DNA of 21,833 nucleotides from an uncultured Porphyromonas sp. (GTDB lineage Bacteria > Bacteroidota > Bacteroidia > Bacteroidales > Porphyromonadaceae), in NCBI RefSeq assembly GCF_938046015.1, contig NZ_CALIXW010000028.1, positions 1-21,833 of the forward strand, given 5' to 3'. The notes beneath the pieces were generated by a model that was not told the origin of the DNA, did not search any database, and was given only the letters and a program-made list of their open reading frames with translations. Made by a program: the position numbers and the translations under genes. Positions 1 through 6,210 of this stretch are shown piece by piece (position 1 is the first letter of the stretch; every line of letters starts with the position of its first letter).

Positions 1-922
1 TGTCGTGCTTGGTGTAGGCGGTCGGACGCTTGGCGAAGAAGTCGTCTAGGTCGTTGGCGAAGACGTACTCATCGAACCACTCCATGGGCATGTACTGCTC
101 GGTGCTGATGTTGTAGACCTGCCCATAAGCCATCTGCGTCAGGGCCTTGTCGACACGGTACTTCATGAAGTTCAGCATGTCCTGCTTACTGAAGAACTCC
201 AGCTCCCCAGGCTCGTAGATCCAGTCGAGCAGCTCCTCCTCGTAGCTCAGATAGCTACGCACCATACGCTCTACCTCGTTGTAGTCGAGGCGAAGGTCTG
301 GACGCTCCTCAAAGATCTTATTGATAATGTATACCCCCGCATCGGCGTGACACTGCTCATCGATGCTGCTCCAGGAGACCATGTTCGCGGTGTTCTTCAG
401 CATGCCACGGAAGTGGGAAAAGGCCACCATATTGGCGAACTGCGAGAAGAGCGAGGAGTTCTCGATGACGATGGTGAAGAAGAAGAGCTTATGGATGAAG
501 TCCTGCTGACTCGTCAGGTGCTCCTCCGTGAGCTCCAGCTTGCGCTTGAAGACAGGCACCTCAAGGATGCGCTTGAACTCCTCCTCCAGCCCGACGACCT
601 CTAGGAGGCGGGCATAGGCCGAGGAGTGGCGGCATTCGGATTCGCTGAAGGTAGCCCCGAGGTCGTTGAACTCAGGCTTGGGGAGGAAGTCGTAGAGCTT
701 CCCCCAGAAGGTCTTGACCGTCACCTCGACCTGGGCGATGGCCAGGAGGCTTCGCTTGATGACCTCACGCTCCGTGTCGCTGAGCAGCGTCTTGAAGTCC
801 TGGATGTCGTCGCTGAAGTCCACCTCCGAGTGTACCCAGAAGGTACGGTTCATATTGTCAATGAAGACCTGAACCTCGGGGTACTCGAAGGGCTTGTACT
901 CCGTGCGCTTATCGAAAATCAT
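1..922 (-). CDS. nrdB: Ribonucleoside-diphosphate reductase, beta subunit (class I), 3' end outside window
   Basis: Small subunit of aerobic class I ribonucleotide reductase, which holds the diiron centre and tyrosyl radical used by NrdA to reduce ribonucleotides to deoxyribonucleotides in the cytosol. My translation from ATG at 922-920 begins MIFDKRTEYKPFEYPEV and runs open to the window edge (307 codons). Expected metal ligands are visible: Glu66, Glu96 and His99 (ECRH), Glu154 (VIENSS), Glu189 and His192 (DEQCH). Tyr103, four residues after His99, fits the radical tyrosine, so this is not a tyrosine-lacking class Ic form. The family is usually about 320-350 residues, so only a short C-terminal piece, including the tail that docks to NrdA, is missing. 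It lies 32 nt downstream of nspC on the same strand with no TAnnTTTG box between, so co-transcription is plausible. nrdA is not in the window; it may lie beyond the left edge. Confidence 0.95.
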   Translation of the reverse strand, partial: MIFDKRTEYKPFEYPEVQVFIDNMNRTFWVHSEVDFSDDIQDFKTLLSDTEREVIKRSLLAIAQVEVTVKTFWGKLYDFLPKPEFNDLGATFSESECRHSSAYARLLEVVGLEEEFKRILEVPVFKRKLELTEEHLTSQQDFIHKLFFFTIVIENSSLFSQFANMVAFSHFRGMLKNTANMVSWSSIDEQCHADAGVYIINKIFEERPDLRLDYNEVERMVRSYLSYEEELLDWIYEPGELEFFSKQDMLNFMKYRVDKALTQMAYGQVYNISTEQYMPMEWFDEYVFANDLDDFFAKRPTAYTKHD

Positions 923-954
923 AGTTATATCTGTTTGGCTGAATAGGTTTGGCT

Positions 955-2112
955 CTAGTCCATGCGCCCCTTGTAGTCTGCGTAGTCAAAGGTGCGCAGC
1001 AGCTCCACTTCGCCCGAGCTCCGCAGCAGGCTGATGCTGGGGTGGGAGATCCCGTTGAACATTGTGGTCTTGACCGTCGTGTAGTGCAGCATATCCTCAA
1101 AGATGATCTGCTCGCCGATCTCTAGGGGGTGGTCGAACTCCCAGTAGCCGATGAAGTCACCACTCAGACAGCTATTCCCCCCGATACGATAGGAGTGGGC
1201 CTCGGGGCGATACTCCCCGCTCGTCTTAGCTCCGCGGATCGCAGGCTGGTAGGGCATCTCGAGACAGTCAGGCATGTGGCAGGTGAAGGAGACGTCGACG
1301 ATGGCCGTACGTATCCCGTGATGCTCCACGATGTCGACGACACGGGAGGTCAGGAAGCCCGTCTGCCAGGCGAAGGCGCTCCCAGGCTCGAGGATGAGCT
1401 GGAGCTGGGGATGACGTGCCTTGAACTCCTGCAGCACACGCACGAGGCGCTCCACGTCGTAGTCCTTACGCGTCATCAGGTGTCCGCCGCCCATATTCAG
1501 CCACTTGATGTGGAGCAGGATATGGGCAAAGTTGCGCTCGATAAGGCCAAGCGTCACCTCGAGATCTTCGGCCGAGCCCTCGCACAGGGAGTGGAAGTGC
1601 AGGCCCTCGATGCCCTCGGGGAGCTCTGCTAGTTCGCTCGCAGGGACGCCGAAGCGTGAGCCTGGGGCGCAGGGATTATATAGGTCGGTCTCGACCGCTG
1701 AGTACTCGGGATTGATGCGCAGCCCGAAGGACACGCTACCGTCGCGTGGCATCAAGGGGCGCATACGCTCGATCTGCGATAGGGAGTTGAAGCTGACGTG
1801 CGAGCTGTAGCGTAGGATCGTGGGGAACTCCTCCTCGGTATAGGCAGGACTGAAGGTATGCGCCTTAGCGCCCATCTCTTCATAGGCTAGCTGCGCCTCC
1901 CAGATAGAGCTGGCCGTGCTGTGGGCGATGTACTCACGTATGATGGGGAAGGTCTTCCACAAGGCATAGGCCTTGAAGGCTAAGATAATCTCCACGCCTG
2001 CACGATCGGCGACACTACGGATGAGGCTTAGGTTGGCTCTCAGCTTATCTTCTTCGAGGACGTAGCTCGGTGAAGGTAGCTTGAGGGTATCTAGGGATGG
2101 GGCTTGAGTCAC
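955..2112 (-). CDS. nspC: Carboxynorspermidine/carboxyspermidine decarboxylase
   Basis: PLP-dependent decarboxylase of the alanine-racemase fold (fold III), the last step of the alternative polyamine route that makes spermidine or norspermidine from carboxy(nor)spermidine. The 385-residue length is typical. Lys47 in LAFKAY is the expected PLP Schiff-base lysine. HFHSLCE (about 192-198), the glycine-rich phosphate-binding NMGGGH (about 226-231), EPGSAF, and GGNSCLSGDFIG with the Cys-Asp pair expected at the dimer active site are all present. It is distinguished from diaminopimelate or ornithine decarboxylase by its short length and the TASSIWEAQLA and TCHMPDCLEMPY segments. The start is GTG at 2112-2110; GAAAGG lies about 10 nt upstream, and a TATCTTTG box 28 nt upstream. 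The partner carboxynorspermidine dehydrogenase is not in the window. Confidence 0.93.
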   Translation of the reverse strand: MTQAPSLDTLKLPSPSYVLEEDKLRANLSLIRSVADRAGVEIILAFKAYALWKTFPIIREYIAHSTASSIWEAQLAYEEMGAKAHTFSPAYTEEEFPTILRYSSHVSFNSLSQIERMRPLMPRDGSVSFGLRINPEYSAVETDLYNPCAPGSRFGVPASELAELPEGIEGLHFHSLCEGSAEDLEVTLGLIERNFAHILLHIKWLNMGGGHLMTRKDYDVERLVRVLQEFKARHPQLQLILEPGSAFAWQTGFLTSRVVDIVEHHGIRTAIVDVSFTCHMPDCLEMPYQPAIRGAKTSGEYRPEAHSYRIGGNSCLSGDFIGYWEFDHPLEIGEQIIFEDMLHYTTVKTTMFNGISHPSISLLRSSGEVELLRTFDYADYKGRMD

Positions 2113-2140
2113 TGTTGTTACCTTTCTGTTGATTGAGCTG

Positions 2141-2148
2141 CAAAGATA
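2141..2148 (-). promoter_or_regulatory. Candidate -7 promoter element of nspC (TATCTTTG)
   Basis: TATCTTTG on the minus strand, 28 nt before the nspC GTG. It matches the TAnnTTTG -7 consensus known for the Bacteroidetes primary sigma factor. I see no good TTTG at the usual 19-bp spacing upstream, so the -33 half is weak or absent. The identical octamer occurs before pyrK and before the XRE gene. Confidence 0.55.
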
Positions 2149-2396
2149 AGTAATAATAATCGGAGCGCTTCGGAGAGGCTAGCTGTACTTAATGCTAGCT
2201 GCGATGCGTCTGCTCCCTAAAGGGAGGGACTGCCAAGGGGGAGGGCTGAGCTGTCTATGCTATGCGTGCAGCAATCACCGCTATGCACGAATTAAACATA
2301 ACACAACTAATCATTCAATAGGCTCTGCGGAATGAGCTGATGGATTGCTGGGCGGCACGGCGGTCATTTATCGAGCCTTCGTCCCAAGCCTAGGAA
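2149..2396. other. Intergenic spacer with G-rich hairpin
   Basis: No gene is visible between the nspC promoter and the pyrD stop. It holds a perfect hairpin CTCCCT-AA-AGGGAG (2213-2226) followed by a second G-rich run to about 2250, and two GCTAGC hexamers flanking 2180-2200. The hairpin has no U tract on the minus strand, so it is not a convincing pyrD terminator. It may be a REP-like extragenic palindrome; this is a guess from its composition. Confidence 0.4.
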
Positions 2397-3332
2397 CTAG
2401 CCCTTGGAAGGTAGCTGGAGAGCTCCGACTAGATCATTCACCGAGGAGAAGCCATGACGACGCATATAGTCCTCGATGCCGTCTACGATCTTGACTGTCG
2501 CCGTGGGGTCAACGAAGTTATAGGTACCGACCTCGATCGCTGAGGCCCCAGCGAGGAGGAATTCGATAGCGTCATTGGCGGTGGCGATCCCTCCCATACC
2601 GATGATGGGCAGCTTGATCGCCTGCGCCGTCTGCCAGACCATGCGCAGCGCTATGGGCTTGACTGCGGGCCCCGAGAGCCCCCCTGTGACCGTCGAGAGG
2701 ACGGGACGGCGACGCTCGGCATCGATGGCCATGCCGAGGAGCGTATTGATCATAGAGACGGCATCCGCCCCCTCTGCCTCTACGGCACGGGCGATCTCTG
2801 TGATGTCCGTGACATTGGGCGAGAGCTTGACGATAAGCGTCTTGTCGTAGACGGCGCGTACAGCGCGCACCACGGAGGCAGCCCCAGCACAGGTCACGCC
2901 AAAGGCCATACCGCCCTCCTTGACATTGGGACAAGAGATATTGAGCTCGATGGCAGGGATACGCTCTAGGGCGTTGATGCGCTCTGCCGTAGCGATATAG
3001 TCCTCTACCTGCGAGCCACTCACGTTGACGATCATAGCCGTATCGTAGTCCTTGATGCTGGGGTAGATGTGCTCGCAGAAGTAGTCGACACCCTTATTCT
3101 GTAGTCCTACGGCATTGAGCATCCCCGCTGGGGTCTCGGCCATACGCGGATAGGGATTGCCCTGGCGCGGGTGGAGCGTCGTCCCCTTGACCATGATCCC
3201 GCCGAGGCGCTGCAGCTCTACGAAGTCCTCGTACTCTAGGCCATAGCCGTAGGTGCCCGAGGCCGTCATGACGGGATTCTTGATGTAGAGCCCTCTCCCG
3301 ATATGTACGCGCGTATCCAGTGTATTCATCAT
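2397..3332 (-). CDS. pyrD: Dihydroorotate dehydrogenase (NAD+), class 1B catalytic subunit
   Basis: FMN enzyme that oxidises dihydroorotate to orotate, the fourth step of de novo pyrimidine synthesis, in the cytosol. 311 residues, normal for the family. The TIM-barrel signatures are present: ASGTYGYG near residue 24, NAVGLQNKGV (73-82), NISCPNVKEGG with the catalytic base Cys134, VKLSPNVTD, the SMINTL asparagine segment, and GMGGIATANDA plus AGASAIEVGT for FMN phosphate binding. The Cys base (not Ser) places it in class 1, and the partner gene pyrK directly upstream (3 nt between pyrK stop and this ATG) places it in class 1B, a heterotetramer that passes electrons to NAD+. There are tandem ATG codons at the start. 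Transcription presumably comes from the pyrK promoter. Confidence 0.96.
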   Translation of the reverse strand: MMNTLDTRVHIGRGLYIKNPVMTASGTYGYGLEYEDFVELQRLGGIMVKGTTLHPRQGNPYPRMAETPAGMLNAVGLQNKGVDYFCEHIYPSIKDYDTAMIVNVSGSQVEDYIATAERINALERIPAIELNISCPNVKEGGMAFGVTCAGAASVVRAVRAVYDKTLIVKLSPNVTDITEIARAVEAEGADAVSMINTLLGMAIDAERRRPVLSTVTGGLSGPAVKPIALRMVWQTAQAIKLPIIGMGGIATANDAIEFLLAGASAIEVGTYNFVDPTATVKIVDGIEDYMRRHGFSSVNDLVGALQLPSKG

Positions 3333-3335
3333 CGC

Positions 3336-4109
3336 TTATTTCTTGAGTAGACGGGAATCGAAGACAGGCCCCTCGGTGCATACGCAGGTATTCCCCGTGT
3401 CGACGAGGTCCTCCACGCAGCAGAGGCAGGCACCGATGCCGCAGGCCATAGTGTTCTCCAAGGAGACAAAGCAAGGGATCTCACGTGCCTCGGCAACGCG
3501 AGCCACGGCGAGCATCATCACCTTGGGCCCGCAGGTATAGACGCGATCGAAGGCCCCCTCCGAGAGGATGGGATGATCTGTCACCCGCCCCTTGATGCCG
3601 TCCGAGCCGTCATCCGTCGTATAGTAGACATCCCCCAGCGCCTCGAAGTGCTCGCGCAGCACGATATGCCCCGCCGTACGCCCTCCGAGGAGGATACTCG
3701 GCCGCAGGCCGCGCGCGGCAAAGGCACGCGCCAGATAGAGCATAGGCGCTATGCCGACACCTCCACCGATGAGCAGGGGGCGCTCCACCCCCTCCGTGGG
3801 GAAGGTATTGCCCAGCGGGAGCAGGAGGCTAAGCTCCGCTCCGTCGGGGAGCTGCGTGAGGACAGAGGTACCCGTGCCTACCCGAGCGATGAGCAGCCAC
3901 AGCTCGCGCTGCTCTCGGAGCACATTACAGACCGATATGGGGCGTCGGAGCAGGACGAGCCCGCCAGGTACAGCGACCTGAACGAACTGACCTGGGCGCA
4001 TCTCGGGGAAGTCTCCAGCCTCACGGGGCAGCACCAGGCGCAGCAAATGATTGCCCGCACCCAGTACCTGCGTCTCCACGAGCCTAAAGCGGAGGGAATA
4101 CTTTTTCAT
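3336..4109 (-). CDS. pyrK: Dihydroorotate dehydrogenase electron-transfer subunit
   Basis: FAD and [2Fe-2S] protein that accepts electrons from the PyrD FMN and reduces NAD+. 257 residues, normal length. The N-terminal ferredoxin-reductase-like barrel carries RRPISVCN (55-62), the FAD-binding signature; LLIGGGVGIAPM (112-123) starts the NAD-binding lobe; and YTCGPKVMM (191-199) is the usual C-terminal nucleotide motif. The cluster ligands form Cys223-x4-Cys228-x2-Cys231-x12-Cys244 (CGIGACLCC then CVCTEGPVF), the PyrK pattern. It is first in a two-gene operon with pyrD. A TATCTTTG box lies 26 nt upstream in the 60-nt gap after the XRE gene, so pyrKD probably has its own promoter as well as possible read-through. 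Confidence 0.96.
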   Translation of the reverse strand: MKKYSLRFRLVETQVLGAGNHLLRLVLPREAGDFPEMRPGQFVQVAVPGGLVLLRRPISVCNVLREQRELWLLIARVGTGTSVLTQLPDGAELSLLLPLGNTFPTEGVERPLLIGGGVGIAPMLYLARAFAARGLRPSILLGGRTAGHIVLREHFEALGDVYYTTDDGSDGIKGRVTDHPILSEGAFDRVYTCGPKVMMLAVARVAEAREIPCFVSLENTMACGIGACLCCVEDLVDTGNTCVCTEGPVFDSRLLKK

Positions 4110-4135
4110 TGATCTATGCGTAAGGGTTAGCCCTA

Positions 4136-4143
4136 CAAAGATA
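4136..4143 (-). promoter_or_regulatory. Candidate -7 promoter element of pyrKD (TATCTTTG)
   Basis: TATCTTTG on the minus strand, 26 nt before the pyrK ATG. It is the same octamer as before nspC and the XRE gene and fits the Bacteroidetes TAnnTTTG -7 consensus. No TTTG is seen at the -33 position; the upstream side is AT-rich (TATATAATAA) instead. Confidence 0.55.
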
Positions 4144-4169
4144 CTCCTTATTATATAGAGCCCCCAGCG

Positions 4170-4625
4170 CTACTCCGTAGGCAGCTCGCTGCGGAAGCGC
4201 TCGAAGCTATTATCACTGTAGTAGATGGCGATGTGGTCTATGCTCCTCGTATGGCTGAGCGCTGCCAGCTCGGCCTTCAGCCGCTCGATCTCTAGGCACT
4301 GCGCCTCCAGCCGATCGAGGAGTGGAGCTAAGGCTGGGCTATCTGCTGCGGCATCCGCACGAGGAAGCTGACTCGCCCCCTCGAGGGGAAGCGCCGCGCC
4401 CCCTCCGAAGAGTAGCCAGTAGGGATCGAGCTCCTCGGGGCTATGGGTCGCGATGACCTTATTGATGATGGGGACATTGATCTCCTGCTTGGCATTGAGG
4501 ATACCCGAGAGGGTCGATTGAGCTATGCCCACCTTCGCAGCAAATTCCTTTGCCATCATCCCACTTCGCTCGTAGAGTTCTCGCAAGCGTTGAGAGATAG
4601 CTCCGAGGTCGAGAAAATCTGCCAT
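4170..4625 (-). CDS. Small XRE-family helix-turn-helix protein
   Basis: 151-residue probable DNA-binding protein. Residues about 8-65 form a Cro/C1-type helix-turn-helix: ISQRLRELYERSGM, then MAKEFAAKVGIAQSTLSGIL, in which AQSTLSGIL is the recognition helix, followed by NVPIINKVIATH. The segment DPYWLLFGGG (68-77) resembles the end of the XRE domain in Bacteroidetes proteins of this size. After an Ala/Pro-rich linker, residues about 100-127 form a short heptad-like helix (LLDRLEAQCLEIERLKAELAAL), suggesting a dimer. The C-terminus, HIAIYYSDNSFERFR, looks like a compact conserved tail, but I cannot name its function. It has its own TATCTTTG box 34 nt upstream and an inverted repeat TAATTC-C-GAATTA at 4692-4704 that could be an operator. 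Its target is unknown; pyrKD is next downstream, but regulation of it is only a possibility. Confidence 0.85.
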   Translation of the reverse strand: MADFLDLGAISQRLRELYERSGMMAKEFAAKVGIAQSTLSGILNAKQEINVPIINKVIATHSPEELDPYWLLFGGGAALPLEGASQLPRADAAADSPALAPLLDRLEAQCLEIERLKAELAALSHTRSIDHIAIYYSDNSFERFRSELPTE

Positions 4626-4659
4626 TACGTCTCTGTTTTAGCGGTTCCAAACTACGATA

Positions 4660-4667
4660 CAAAGATA
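4660..4667 (-). promoter_or_regulatory. Candidate -7 promoter element of the XRE gene (TATCTTTG)
   Basis: TATCTTTG on the minus strand, 34 nt before the ATG at 4625. Third exact copy of the octamer seen before nspC and pyrK. There is no clear TTTG at -33. Confidence 0.55.
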
Positions 4668-4670
4668 CAC

Positions 4671-4707
4671 AATTAAGAGTTTACGATTAGCTAATTCCGA
4701 ATTAAGA
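4671..4707. promoter_or_regulatory. Possible operator region upstream of the XRE gene
   Basis: Immediately upstream of the XRE -7 box there is a perfect 6-bp inverted repeat TAATTC-C-GAATTA (4692-4704) and a direct repeat AATTAAGA (4671-4678 and 4700-4707), 29 bp apart. Small XRE regulators often bind such sites at their own promoters. Binding here is inferred from position only. Confidence 0.3.
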
Positions 4708-4901
4708 AATCGCTCACCGCGAAGCGCGAGCTAAGCCAAACAAGTGCCTTCACCCTCTTTTCGATGCCCTAATTGACACAAGTAAAACTTAACAAACTAG
4801 GGTCAAAAAGCTGGGAAACAACACACTAAACCCTGCAGCACGAGACGTAGACCTCTATTCAGATATACCAAAGAACAGACGCACTAAAGCGTTTCGTGAT
4901 A

Positions 4902-4964
4902 CTACGACTTAGAACAGAATGAATGCAAGATACTTACACCACTCGATCGACAGCTAAGTCGTGG
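4902..4964. other. Inverted repeat, possible structured RNA element
   Basis: The arms at 4902-4912 and 4954-4964 pair over 11 positions with one G-U, enclosing about 41 nt that include the palindrome TCGATCGA (4943-4950). No promoter or terminator could be assigned on either strand, so transcription is unproven. Confidence 0.3.
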
Positions 4965-5326
4965 CAGCAGTTCAATCTGCCGAACTACACCCGCCCCACC
5001 CAATGCAAGTACACTCCCCTACTCTCCAATTCGCTCCTCCGATTTACAGGCAAGCGCTATTCGGGATACGCTAAGTGCTCGTTGGCTGATTAAATTCGGA
5101 GTCAGCAAAGCAATGACAGCCTGTCATGCTCCTTGCTCGAGGGCTTGCTCCTCAATCTGTGGGAGGGAAGCAAGGAACAAGCACGAGCGGCAGCCCAAGA
5201 CAAAGCTCAGCCCAGTCCAAGCTCGGGGAGCAGCCAGCGCTCCCTAAGCGAGGCTAGAACTTCGGAGGCAAGATGAAGGGAAAAGGAAGGAGGTATGCCG
5301 AGCAGCAAGAATAGGCCTCAGCTCCG

Positions 5327-5408
5327 TGAGGGATATCAGTCAGCGCTGTGATGGATAGCAGTCAGTTCGTCGAGGGATATCCATCAATGTGCTGAGGGAT
5401 ATCAGTCA
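5327..5408 (+). repeat. Four-unit tandem array of a 16-bp near-palindrome, 22-bp period (array A)
   Basis: Four units begin at 5327, 5349, 5371 and 5393, exactly 22 bp apart: TGAGGGATATCAGTCA, TGATGGATAGCAGTCA, CGAGGGATATCCATCA, TGAGGGATATCAGTCA. The 6-bp spacers differ (GCGCTG, GTTCGT, ATGTGC). Each unit is built of two facing half-sites around GATATC. Units 1 and 4 are identical. A poor, possibly decayed fifth unit may precede at 5306-5320. A second array of the same family lies at 16552-16633 in the opposite orientation. It does not fit a CRISPR (spacers of 6 bp). Confidence 0.9.
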
Positions 5409-5608
5409 CGGGGCCAAGCGGCGTTAGGCAGACGAGCGAGGGAGGAAGTTCAGATTAGGCGGCCAAGCCTGGACAGAAGCCAGCAGGATGAAGCTAGAGG
5501 CTTGGGAGGCTAAGCGAGGAGAGGCTATAGGCAGGCAGCAACCCCCTCGAGAGCACCGCGCCGCACGCTTACTCAGCCTCTCGGGCAAGGCGGCGGAGCA
5601 AGTCGGAA

Positions 5609-5639
5609 TTTGTCCGCCACGGCCTTTTTTCGTACTTTG
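5609..5639 (+). promoter_or_regulatory. Probable promoter of the cdd-ppk1-ppx operon
   Basis: TTTG at 5609-5612 is separated by 19 bp from GTACTTTG at 5632-5639, close to the Bacteroidetes TTTG-N19-TAnnTTTG promoter. This is the best two-part match in the window; the first two bases of the -7 element are GT rather than TA. It predicts transcription starting near 5646 and a leader of about 78 nt before cdd. Confidence 0.55.
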
Positions 5640-5684
5640 GCTTAGCGCTAGGCGGCTCGCTCTACTCAATGAAGCTAAGCCGCC
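5639..5684 (+). promoter_or_regulatory. Competing inverted repeats in the cdd leader
   Basis: The segment GCTAAGCCGCC at 5674-5684 can pair in two mutually exclusive ways: its first 8 nt with GGCTTAGC (5639-5646), or its last 7 nt with GGCGGCT (5651-5657). The first pairing would need the extreme 5' end of the transcript. This could be a simple leader structure or chance; no riboswitch family is recognised. Confidence 0.3.
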
Positions 5685-5723
5685 AGTCGCTCCTTACCCT
5701 AACCGCGATACATTATTATATAT

Positions 5724-6191
5724 ATGGAGAGAAGCATCAAGATCAACTACCAGGTGCTCCAGCGCAGCGAGCTATCCGAGGAGCAACTACGCCTGGAGGC
5801 CGCCGCACTCAAGGCCGCCGAGGGAGCCTACGCCCCCTACAGCCACTTCCATGTAGGGGCAGCCGTCCTGCTCGATAATGGCGAGATCGTGACGGGCTCC
5901 AACCAAGAGAACGCTGCCTACCCCTCGGGGATCTGCGCCGAGCGCACAGCCCTCTTCTGGGCAGCCTCCCAGTGGCCCGAGGCGGCAGTAGCGTGTCTGG
6001 CCATCGTGGCGACGAACGAGGCAGGGCGTGTCCCCTTCATCTCTCCCTGTGGTGCCTGTCGCCAGGTCATCCTCGAGACCGCTACCCGCTACCGCCCCTT
6101 CCCCGTGCTCCTCTGCGGGGAGCAAGAGGCCTTCCTGCTGGAGGACAGCCGCCAGCTGCTGCCCTTCGGCTTTGACGGTAGTGCCCTCTAG
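5724..6191 (+). CDS. cdd: Cytidine deaminase
   Basis: Zinc enzyme that deaminates cytidine and deoxycytidine to uridine and deoxyuridine for pyrimidine salvage in the cytosol. 155 residues, the short tetrameric class. The zinc and catalytic motif SGICAERTA gives Cys71 and Glu73, and SPCGACRQV gives Cys109 and Cys112, the three-cysteine arrangement of this class. YAPYSHFHVGAAVL (36-49) and the GSNQENAAYP segment (58-67) form the nucleoside-binding site. ATG at 5724 follows an AT-rich stretch without a Shine-Dalgarno sequence. It is the first gene of an operon with ppk1, whose start lies 19 nt after this stop codon. Confidence 0.96.
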   Translation: MERSIKINYQVLQRSELSEEQLRLEAAALKAAEGAYAPYSHFHVGAAVLLDNGEIVTGSNQENAAYPSGICAERTALFWAASQWPEAAVACLAIVATNEAGRVPFISPCGACRQVILETATRYRPFPVLLCGEQEAFLLEDSRQLLPFGFDGSAL

Positions 6192-6210
6192 CCCCCCAAG
6201 ACTACCCGCT

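Larger units (their letters stand above)
4708..5608. other. Long gene-free intergenic region
   Basis: No convincing gene, tRNA or rRNA is visible in this divergent region between the XRE gene (minus) and cdd (plus). Reading frames of up to about 80 codons in 5424-5669 have low-complexity Arg/Ser/Ala-rich translations and no family resemblance. The left part (4740-5000) is visibly less GC-rich than the surroundings. Structures seen: a long-range inverted repeat ACGACTTAG/CTAAGTCGT (4904-4912 with 4954-4962, extendable by a G-U and a C-G pair), a palindrome ATGACAG-C-CTGTCAT (5113-5127), and the 22-bp repeat array at 5327-5408. A small RNA is possible but nothing identifies one. Confidence 0.6.

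Noticed and set aside
4940..4990. tRNA-like T-arm (GCAGTTCAATCTGC)
   Set aside because: The loop is one base short and no acceptor, D or anticodon arm can be built around it.
5327..5408. CRISPR array
   Set aside because: The repeats are 16 bp with 6-bp spacers and period 22, far from CRISPR dimensions, and no cas gene is present.
5424..5669. Small minus-strand protein gene in the gap before cdd
   Set aside because: The 81-codon translation is Arg/Ser/Ala-rich without recognisable features and would run through the cdd promoter; most likely a chance frame in GC-rich DNA.
6028..6210. Longer N-terminus for ppk1
   Set aside because: The extension lies in another frame of cdd, translates to Pro/Ser-rich sequence, and the ATG at 6211 gives the normal PPK1 start.
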